Assembly (NCBI GenBank): GCA_964547485.1
Contig: CAZJNU010000086.1
Span: 1 to 10,329 of the forward strand
Direction of reading: 5' to 3'
Length of the DNA stretch: 10,329 nt
Origin: JACJWR01 sp964547485
GTDB lineage: Bacteria > Actinomycetota > Actinomycetes > S36-B12 > UBA10799
The notes beneath the pieces were generated by a model that saw only the letters and a list, made by a program, of their open reading frames with translations, had not been told where the DNA came from and made no database searches. Positions 1 through 6,100 of this stretch are shown here, piece after piece. The position numbers and the translations under genes are program-made. Positions within the stretch are counted from its first letter, which is position 1. Each line of letters begins with the position of its first letter.

Positions 1-461
1 GACGCACCATCTCCGAGGCCGACTCGACCTGGTTCACCCTCCTCACCTGCAACACCAACCAGAACCACTTCAACGCCCACCTGGCCGAGAGCAACCCCAT
101 CACCGATGGCAAGATCATCGTGAACTCCGGCTTCACCGTCGCACTGGTGCTGGGTCTCAGCGTTATCGATATGAGTCAGAACGCGGTCGCCAACCTGGGC
201 TGGACCGACATCAAGTTGACTTTCCCGGTCTACATCGGGGACACGATCTACGCCGAGTCGATCTGCATCGATAAAAGGGAATCCTCTAAGCGACCATATG
301 CGGGAATTATCACGATGCTCACCCGCGGCCTGAACCAGAACGGCGACCAGGTCGTGTCCTGGAAGCGCACGGTGATGGTGCCCAAGGCAGACTCCGGCAT
401 CGGTAAGGACTACTTCCCTGAGGCCAAGGCTGGGCCGATGCAGATGCCCGAGGACGCCTGA
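1..461 (+). CDS. MaoC-family acyl-CoA dehydratase (hot dog fold), 5'-truncated by the window edge
   Basis: This is the C-terminal part of a hot dog fold enzyme of the MaoC/(R)-specific enoyl-CoA hydratase family. Such enzymes hydrate enoyl-CoA thioesters in the cytoplasm. The reading frame is open from base 3, so the gene starts outside the window; the internal GTG at 120 is not its start. About 153 residues are visible. The segment beginning TISEADSTWFTLLT, then NTNQNHFNAHLAE, corresponds to the hydratase motif (D-x-N-P-x-H in the prototype). The histidine is kept, but Asn stands where the catalytic Asp is expected and a second Asn where Asp often follows His. From memory, an Asn-containing form is common in one actinobacterial subfamily, so this need not mean inactivity. 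Later segments NAVANLGW and VYIGDTIYAES fit the same subfamily. It resembles proteins annotated as mesaconyl/itaconyl-CoA hydratase-like, but the substrate cannot be assigned. It ends in TGA and converges on the minus-strand gene at 486. Confidence 0.85.
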   Translation, partial: RTISEADSTWFTLLTCNTNQNHFNAHLAESNPITDGKIIVNSGFTVALVLGLSVIDMSQNAVANLGWTDIKLTFPVYIGDTIYAESICIDKRESSKRPYAGIITMLTRGLNQNGDQVVSWKRTVMVPKADSGIGKDYFPEAKAGPMQMPEDA

Positions 462-486
462 CCCACGAGTCAGGCTGACTCCGGGT
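461..486. terminator. Short hairpin between two convergent genes
   Basis: GAGTCA (467-472) and TGACTC (476-481) form a perfect 6-bp stem around a GGC loop. Outer ACCC/GGGT (461-464 with 483-486) can add 4 bp after a small internal loop. It touches the stop codons of both flanking convergent genes, so it could end transcription from either side. There is no clear T-tract, so its strength is uncertain. Confidence 0.5.
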
Positions 487-1217
487 TACAACGGCTGGGG
501 TTCACCGAACACGGTATGGACGCCGGGGGCGAAGAGGGTGTCCACGTCGGGGGCGCCAGCCACAGGTAATCCCGCCGCCCGGACGAGTTGGTCGCGGAGT
601 TGGACGACGTGCGCGCGATGGAATTGCCAGGGCTCGTGGTAGTTGGGCACCCAGACGGTGCGGCCGAAACGGTAGGCGTGCATTCCCCAGCGTGCCGTGA
701 GGAACACGCTCAACGGGTCCGGCGCCACGATGCGGTCGCCCACCTCGACTGTCACTGAGGTGCGTAGGCCCCGCCGGGGCCATCGACGTGTGGTTGTCCA
801 GGTCCGCGTCGACCCGGATACCTCGCAGGTCTGCTTCGACCAGGTGTACGGCAGGCCCATGCTCGCCCGAGCTGCGAGCACGACCGCGAGATGGCTGGCC
901 TCCAGGCTGCGAAACACCACGCCGTGCCTGCCCTGCGGGTCAACCGAGTACAGCCGGACATTCGTCTCCAGGAAGTCGCCCAGATACGGCACGGTCGGCC
1001 CTCCGAGGAAGTTGGCGGACCGCAACTCAAACGGGACGAGGCCGACGAACGTATCTCCGTCAAAGGTGTCAGGTCGGGTGCCCGGCGGCATGAAGGGCGC
1101 CGCGGCCGACGGTGGGATCCGCCAGTGCAGGAACGCAAGATCCCGCCAGTCGTGTGCGAACAGAATCCGACCAGGCAGCGGAGCAGGGGCGGTCTGGAAG
1201 TCCGCCGGAAGTTCCAT
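486..1217 (-). CDS. DUF2071 (YqjF-like) protein of unknown function
   Basis: This 243-residue protein belongs to the DUF2071/YqjF family, and the full family length is present. Typical features are the N-terminal HDWRDLAFLHWRIPP segment (about residues 21-35), then VGLVPFELRSANF, FLETNVRLYSVDPQGRHGVVF, GLPYTWS, the TRRWPRRG segment, FLTARWGMHAYRFGRT and PNYHEPWQFHRA. No signal peptide or membrane helix is apparent, so it should be cytoplasmic. The biochemical function of the family is not established. The start is ATG at 1217, with only a weak ribosome binding site (TAGGCGA about 8 bases upstream). The gene begins 11 bases after the stop of the DCC-family gene, so the two are very likely one transcript. 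The family call is firm; a specific function is not offered. Confidence 0.88.
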   Translation of the reverse strand: MELPADFQTAPAPLPGRILFAHDWRDLAFLHWRIPPSAAAPFMPPGTRPDTFDGDTFVGLVPFELRSANFLGGPTVPYLGDFLETNVRLYSVDPQGRHGVVFRSLEASHLAVVLAARASMGLPYTWSKQTCEVSGSTRTWTTTRRWPRRGLRTSVTVEVGDRIVAPDPLSVFLTARWGMHAYRFGRTVWVPNYHEPWQFHRAHVVQLRDQLVRAAGLPVAGAPDVDTLFAPGVHTVFGEPQPL

Positions 1218-1228
1218 TCGGGGGTCGC

Positions 1229-1627
1229 CTACGCTGCCCGCGATGGTTCAGCGGCGGGGACGTCGGGAAGTCGGCAGGCGGGTGTGGATCCCGGCAGTCG
1301 ATGTCGATTCGCCGCGATGACCCGATAGCCGATGTCCGCGGCGGCGGATACTCCGGGAAGTCGCAAAACTGCGGACACCAACGGCCACGGCTGGCGACCC
1401 AACCTCAGCACAGCCGCGACGGCGCGTCCCTGCGTCAACGCCTGGGCGCCGGGTGCCGCAATCCACTGGATCGATTTCTGACACTGCTCGGCGGTGACGC
1501 CGAGAGCATCCAGATCTGCGTGCTGCCATGGCTGGAGATCCGCCTGCGGCCTGACGTAGCGGCGCAACGCGTTGATGCTCGAGGTGCAGAACGCGCAGTC
1601 TCCGTCGAATAGCAGAATCGGAAGCAC
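1229..1627 (-). CDS. DCC-family thiol-disulfide oxidoreductase (DUF393)
   Basis: With the GTG at 1627 as start this is a 132-residue protein. The family hallmark LLFDGDCAFC lies at residues 5-14, putting a CxxC pair at Cys11 and Cys14, the predicted redox centre. The family's C-terminal region is also present: IGYRVIAANRHRLPGSTPAC at about residues 99-118. DUF393/DCC proteins are thioredoxin-like, predicted to exchange thiols and disulfides, and mostly uncharacterised. No signal peptide is seen. The frame stays open upstream to about 1942, but that stretch runs antisense through the signal peptide of the secreted gene and shows no family similarity, so the GTG directly before the core motif is preferred. 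No Shine-Dalgarno is visible before it, while a TANNNT box sits 7 bases upstream, so the message may be leaderless. It is followed 11 bases later by the DUF2071 gene. Confidence 0.85.
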   Translation of the reverse strand: MLPILLFDGDCAFCTSSINALRRYVRPQADLQPWQHADLDALGVTAEQCQKSIQWIAAPGAQALTQGRAVAAVLRLGRQPWPLVSAVLRLPGVSAAADIGYRVIAANRHRLPGSTPACRLPDVPAAEPSRAA

Positions 1628-1634
1628 GCTCGAG

Positions 1635-1640
1635 ACGTTA
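1635..1640 (-). promoter_or_regulatory. Possible -10 box of a leaderless promoter for the DCC-family gene
   Basis: On the minus strand TAACGT (TANNNT form) ends 7 bases before the chosen GTG at 1627, where a -10 element should be if transcription starts at the first base of the start codon. Leaderless messages are common in Actinobacteria, and no Shine-Dalgarno is present here. No convincing -35 box was found. A six-base match of this kind is weak evidence alone. Confidence 0.3.
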
Positions 1641-1751
1641 GCACCGAGGCGCAGGAGCAGCCCGTTCGCGACGAGCTCCGCCGGCGGTGACGGCACAGGA
1701 CCCGGCCACCTGTTGGATTCGTCCGGTTCCAGACATTGGGCGCGACCGGCC

Positions 1752-1808
1752 GGTATGAAGCTGCCCCGCACGGGGAATGAAGCACATACGAGACACTGCC
1801 TGGTATCT
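1752..1808 (+). promoter_or_regulatory. Shared upstream regulatory block, copy A, with 25-bp dyad at 1784-1808
   Basis: This block upstream of the secreted 308-residue protein is repeated upstream of the RHS gene (3038-3096). Shared parts in order are GGTAT, a CCGC/CACGGG stretch, ATG, CACATACG, GACA and GTATCT. From 1783 to 1808, 21 of 26 bases equal 3071-3096 without gaps. Inside lies a dyad centred on 1796 with core ATAC-N13-GTAT; 9 of 12 base pairs across 1784-1808 are self-complementary. As RNA, CGAGACAC (1789-1796) could also pair with GTATCTCG (1803-1810) with one mismatch. The size and symmetry suit a dimeric repressor's operator, with a leader RNA hairpin as the alternative. The dyad ends 75 bases before the start codon. 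Which regulator binds, if any, cannot be told. Confidence 0.55.
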
Positions 1809-1883
1809 CGACAGGCCGGGAATGCGACGACAAGAAGCGAAGCAGCCCGACACCGCCGGACGAACTCACAGATGGGAAAGATC

Positions 1884-2810
1884 ATGAAATTCACCAAGAC
1901 AACTGCTGCCAGCGCTGTGCTTGTCGCCCTTGTATTGACCACGGGCGGTAGCGCTCAGGCCTTCGCGGCGAGCGTCACGCCGGCGCCCCGGCTGAACCCC
2001 ACGCAGTCTGTCGGCACGGCATTGCGGATGTCCGCCTGCCCTGACGACGGCTACATCGTCGGCTGCGGGTATATCACCAACAACGCCCAGGTGTTCACGG
2101 GCGAGAACACGCTCGGTCCGGCCGAGTACTCGTTGACCCGGGTAACCAACGACCACGGAAGAGGTGACGACAAGGACTTCCCTCAGAAGTTGGGGTCCAG
2201 CGGCGAGTTCAAGTACCGCAGTGACGGCGCGGGCGTCGAGCAGACCGGCTACTACAAAGCGCCGGCGCCACTGCCGGACACCGACGAGGTCGGATTCCAC
2301 CTCGACAGCCCCTACTGGGGTACGAACAAGGCCACCTGCGAAGGTTCCCGGCAGTACACCGTGTGCACCGCCACGTTGGCGGAAAGCGGTCGTCATGCGA
2401 ACTACGCCTGGACCATGTCCAACCTGCCGACGACAGTGGGCATCCGCAACAACCTGCAATCCACGGCTGAACTCAGCCGTGTCGGGTCGCCGGCAGTGGG
2501 CAACTTCATCCTGGACGCAAAGGGCGGCAACCCGACGAAGATCGCCAATGACGGTAAGGCCGGGTACTTCGGGATGTACCGCAAGGCGGGCACCAACAAC
2601 TCGTTCGACGTGACCTACGTGGTCAAGTCCGGCGACCCGCTGTTGAACAACGCAACGGTGAAGATCAATCCGATCATCGGCGCCGACGGCAAGAACACCG
2701 GCAAGTGCACCGTGCAGGCGCCCTCGTCGTCGTCGAGTCTGTTCTGTGACATGGATGCCAGTGGTGGCGCCGACGGGCCGGTGTCGGTCAGTGTCAACAT
2801 TCATCAGTAG
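1884..2810 (+). CDS. Secreted protein of unknown function with three cysteine pairs
   Basis: I do not recognise a family for this 308-residue protein. The N-terminus (MKFTKTTAASAVLVALVLTT) is a clear Sec signal peptide, with likely cleavage near residues 26-29 (AQA-F or AFA-A). The mature part holds exactly six cysteines in three close pairs: 52/61, 152/161 and 275/288 (CxxxxxxxxC twice, then a 12-residue gap). This suggests three local disulfide loops in an extracellular domain. The rest is rich in Gly, Asn, Thr and Ser with alternating hydrophobic residues, fitting a beta-sheet fold, and there is no membrane anchor or sorting motif. ATG 1884 is preferred over ATG 1872 because GGGAAAG (1874-1880) is a plausible ribosome binding site for it and the signal peptide then starts normally. 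A terminator follows, and the upstream block is shared with the RHS gene, so the two are probably co-regulated but separately transcribed. Confidence 0.8.
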   Translation: MKFTKTTAASAVLVALVLTTGGSAQAFAASVTPAPRLNPTQSVGTALRMSACPDDGYIVGCGYITNNAQVFTGENTLGPAEYSLTRVTNDHGRGDDKDFPQKLGSSGEFKYRSDGAGVEQTGYYKAPAPLPDTDEVGFHLDSPYWGTNKATCEGSRQYTVCTATLAESGRHANYAWTMSNLPTTVGIRNNLQSTAELSRVGSPAVGNFILDAKGGNPTKIANDGKAGYFGMYRKAGTNNSFDVTYVVKSGDPLLNNATVKINPIIGADGKNTGKCTVQAPSSSSSLFCDMDASGGADGPVSVSVNIHQ

Positions 2811-2846
2811 CCGGTGAACAGTCGTCCTGCTCCATCAATGGGTCCG

Positions 2847-2874
2847 ACTGGTGACGTGAACGGTCACTGGTGAC
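2847..2874. repeat. GTGAC/GTCAC repeat cluster
   Basis: ACTGGTGAC occurs as a direct repeat at 2847-2855 and 2866-2874. An inverted GTCAC (2863-2867) lies between, giving GTGAC-N7-GTCAC and GTCAC-TG-GTGAC dyads. It lies 36 bases after the stop of the secreted-protein gene and just before the terminator. It could be a protein site or a minor RNA hairpin; its function is unknown. Confidence 0.4.
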
Positions 2875-2892
2875 TGGAAAACGATCGAGAGT

Positions 2893-2940
2893 GGAGCGAT
2901 GCGCAGTTGTCCTCGGGGCAGCTGCGCATCGCTCCTTCTT
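2893..2940 (+). terminator. Strong intrinsic terminator after the secreted-protein gene
   Basis: GGAGCGATGCGCAG (2893-2906) pairs perfectly with CTGCGCATCGCTCC (2922-2935), a 14-bp stem. The bases between can continue the helix with six more pairs, two of them G-U, to a TCG loop at 2913-2915. The hairpin is followed by TTCTT. It lies 82 bases after the stop codon and separates the secreted-protein gene from the RHS gene. Confidence 0.85.
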
Positions 2941-3017
2941 CGTGGCGTCGATCGCTTCGTTGCGGGGTCGATCGCTCCGCATGCTGCGACCGAGGCGACG
3001 ACTCCCTGCAGGTGGGC

Positions 3018-3045
3018 CTGACGGAAGTCGCGGAATGGGTATAGA
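3018..3045 (+). promoter_or_regulatory. Candidate promoter of the RHS gene
   Basis: CTGACG (3018-3023) and TATAGA (3040-3045) are separated by 16 bases and each matches four of six positions of the housekeeping -35 and -10 consensus. Transcription would then begin near 3052, placing the shared dyad (3072-3096) in the early transcribed region. The TAT-GA part is also found in copy A (TATGAA at 1754), but no matching -35 is seen there. This is a consensus match only. Confidence 0.3.
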
Positions 3046-3096
3046 TCCCGCTCCACACGGGTACATGCATCACATACGCGACAGCGTCTTGTATCT
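3038..3096 (+). promoter_or_regulatory. Shared upstream regulatory block, copy B, with 25-bp dyad at 3072-3096
   Basis: This is the second copy of the block described at 1752-1808, in the same order with small length differences (GGTAT to CACATACG is 33 bases here, 31 in copy A). The dyad is centred on 3084 with the same ATAC-N13-GTAT core; 8 of 12 pairs across 3072-3096 are self-complementary. It ends 50 bases before the RHS start codon, against 75 in copy A. The conserved half-sites with a divergent middle are typical of an operator. A leader RNA is possible but the inner pairing differs between the copies. Confidence 0.55.
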
Positions 3097-3146
3097 GCGA
3101 ACCGCCACCCGTCGGCTTCGCGAAGCACCTAAGGAAGGCGAGAACC

Positions 3147-6100
3147 ATGAGAAACCACCCGAGCGAGGGGTCGCTACCCACCTCCGTCGACGTTCACCCG
3201 CCGACCCAGTCCCGTGGACTGATCCGGGGGAGTCGCGTCAGGTCCGTGGCCTGCGCCGTCGCGCTGGCTGTCGTGGCCGGTCTCGGGGGCGCCGCGCCGA
3301 GCTTCGCCGCGGACTCCTCGCAGGCGGCCGTCCAGGCAGACTGGGACCCCAAGACTGTGGCGCCGCTGTCGGTCGACGCTGCCGGCGGGCCCGTTCCCAC
3401 CTACACCAAAGCCGAGGTCACCCCCACCCAGGGCTTGGCCGTGTCGCTTCGGCCCACGCTGCGGGTTCCGACTGCTCCGGCGGAGGGTCAGTATCGGTTC
3501 ACGGTCATGACGGTCGGCGCCAAGGACGCGCCAATCTGGAGCGCCACCTCGTCCCGGAACAGCATCGTGGTATCCCCAAATGTCTTGAAGGAGGGGCAGA
3601 CCTACGTGTGGCAGGCCACCGCCGCCACCGGCGGCGAGAAGTTCGGGCCGTTCGCGATGCTGGTGGACACCCGGCGGTCGGAGGTGCAGCCGGCCGAAGA
3701 CATCGGACCCTTCCACGTCTCGCTCGCCAGCGGCACGGTTGAATTGGCGGTCTCGCCCCGCAAGATTACCGGCGCCAGCGGCGCCCTCGGCGTGAACCTC
3801 AGTTACCGCAACGGCCAGGCCGCCGGGCCCGGCCTGCCTCAGGGCTGGACCATGTCCGCCGAGGGGCAGGCGTGGAGTCATCTGCAGGTCAACCCGGGCG
3901 GGTCGGTTGGACTGGTCTCGCCGACCGGGTCGGCAATCGCCTACCAACCCGCCAAGGATGCGGGCAGTTACACGCCGATCAGTCCAGCCGGGCGGCCCGC
4001 GCCGACCGGAACAACTCCGACGCTGGTCAAGAACGCTGACGAGAGCTGGACGGCCACCATGGCGTCGGGGATGGTGGCCACGTTCGATCGGGTCAACGAC
4101 GATGGCAAAGCGTTTGTCAAGGAGACGTTCAATGGCACGGCCCCCGGCCCTCGGTACGAACTGGCGGACGGGCGGATCACCGCCGTGCGTGATTCCGTCT
4201 CACCAAGTCTGGCGATGACACTGGACTATGCGGGCCGGGGCAGTTGCCCGGACACCCCCGAAGGTTTCGTCGAGCCACCCGCCGGGATGCTTTGCCAGAT
4301 TCACTACCCGGACAAGACTTCGACCAGCTTCCTCTACCGACGCGACACTGGCGGCACCGTCCAGTTGGCGCGGATCGTGGACAACCCCGGCACCAGCGAG
4401 AGCAAGTCGACGGTCACGGACCTCGGCTTCGACCGCTCGGGCCGGCTGGCCAGCTACCGCAGCGGTCTCGGGGCAGAAGTACTCGCCGCCGGTGTCCGGC
4501 ACGACTCCGAGGGTGTCCTGAGCACCATCGACTACGACTCGGCCGGGCGTGTGGCGCGGGTCAGCAAGCCAGCTGCCTCCGAAGGTGCACCGCGGCCGTC
4601 CTACTCGATTTCCTACAGCCCGGAGGCGGGACGGACCACCGTCACCGCCGCAGGACAACAGACCACCACCGGGTTCACCACTCGCTACACCTTCGATCCG
4701 GTGACCCTCCTGCCGTTGTCGACCACCGACTCCAAGGGTCGCACTGTTCAGAAGGAGTGGGACCGGGCCACCGATCTCCCGCTGAAGACGGTCGGCCCGA
4801 CAGGATTGACCACCGCCCACGAATACGACGACCAGCAGAACCTCACCGCCACGGTCGGACCCTTCCCGGCATCCCAGGGGCCCTCCCAAGCGACCCCGCG
4901 ACAGGACTTCCGTTACGACGAGGATCTCTCCGGTGCCGCGCCGAAGGCAATGCATGGGTTGAAGACGACCTATTGGACGAACGACAAACTGCAGGGGACA
5001 CCGCACGGCAAGGACTTCGGTCCTCGCCTCGGCGGTGGCACCATTCCAGGATCCCTGCAGTGGACATGGCCGAGCTCCCCGGTCGGCGGGACCAACCCGT
5101 GGAGTGTCCGACTGGAGGGTGTGGTCACTGTGCCAGGCAACTCCGGGGATGCGGCCCAGGACTACGGCTTCCGGGTGGCCCCGGCAGGGGCGGCAACCCT
5201 CTGGGTTGACCGAGTGGCCTGCCCTGCCGCGGGCTGCGAATTGCCGCTCCGCCCGGGTCCGCACACCATCCGAATCGACTACCGGGTCAGCACGCCGGGC
5301 AGCGGCGGCTCCAGTGGCATCAAGGTGGACTGGCACACCCCGGGGGCGCAGGGCTTCGTCCCCGTTCCGATGGCCGCAGTCACTCCGGGCTACGGGCTAC
5401 GGACCACCACGGCCCAGACCGACGCTCTGTCAGCCTCCGCCGCCGTGAAATCCGAGGCGCACACCCAGTTCGGACGGCCGGAGGATGGCAAGCCCACCGC
5501 GGCCTGGCTCGGGCAGACACCGACGTTGAAGGGAACATCTCGCTACGAGCAGTTCGACCCCACCCGCGGTCAGTTCGGTCGTCAGACCGCGACTGTCATG
5601 CCGGCCGGAAACGAGACCACCTACGACTACTACGGACCTGACGAGTCGGTCACTGTCCCCTGCACCGGCCTCGGCGAGGTCAACCAGCACGGCCTGCCGA
5701 AGTCGACCCGGCGCAGCACCTCGGCCGGCAACGACCAGGGTGACGGAGTGCAGACCTACATCAACTTCTACGACTCCATGGGTCGGGTCGCCGCCTCTGG
5801 GATCAACGGGGCCGCAGCCAGTTGCACCTACCGCAATGACGCCGGCGAGGTCGCCCGCACCACCACGCCGGCGCGCGGCTCCCAACCCGCCAGCAGCTCG
5901 GTTGTCACGGCCAGGGCTGATGGCAATCCGCTTAAGACCCGCGCCACGGTAAGGGTCGACGGCGGCCCGACGTACACAACCGAGCAGGAGGTCGACCTCT
6001 ACGGGCGCACCGTCCGCACCACCGATGTCTGGGGGACCACCGAGACGACCAACTACGACCCGATCTCCGGCCAGGAGTTGTCCAGCACGGTGACGACCAA

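Larger units (their letters stand above)
2811..3146. other. 336-bp intergenic region between the secreted-protein gene and the RHS gene
   Basis: No convincing gene is seen here. It holds, in order: a GTGAC/GTCAC repeat cluster (2847-2874), a strong terminator hairpin (2893-2940), two copies of GTCGATCGCT exactly 20 bases apart (2947-2956 and 2967-2976), a possible promoter (3018-3045), copy B of the shared regulatory block, a 12-bp perfect palindrome GCTTCGCGAAGC (3115-3126) and the RHS ribosome binding site. Open frames crossing it start inside these elements and look nothing like real proteins. Confidence 0.7.

Noticed and set aside
697..1320. Plus-strand open frames opposite the DUF2071 gene
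   Set aside because: The minus strand carries clear DUF2071 motifs across this span; the + frames are Arg-rich and unrecognisable.
1752..1810. The shared block as a known riboswitch (c-di-GMP or c-di-AMP type)
   Set aside because: The conserved cores of those riboswitches as I remember them are not present, and the inner pairing differs between the two copies. A protein operator explains the symmetry better, though an unknown RNA element is not excluded.
1628..1942. Upstream extension of the DCC-family frame (105 extra codons)
   Set aside because: The extension runs antisense to the regulatory block and the signal peptide of the secreted gene, and the family core begins directly after the GTG at 1627.
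1866..2804. Long minus-strand open frame (312 codons) opposite the secreted-protein gene
   Set aside because: The + strand frame has a signal peptide, a ribosome binding site and sensible composition. The antisense frame is rich in Arg, Val, Gly and His and has no recognisable fold; it is a high-GC shadow.
2893..2976. A CRISPR-like or transposon end structure
   Set aside because: The inverted repeat is one terminator hairpin and the direct repeats are about 10 bases long and few. No transposase, target duplication or spacer array is present.
2870..3742. Plus-strand open frame (290 codons) running from the terminator into the 5' part of the RHS gene
   Set aside because: It starts inside the GTGAC cluster next to the terminator hairpin, is extremely Arg-rich and overlaps a clearly coding frame.
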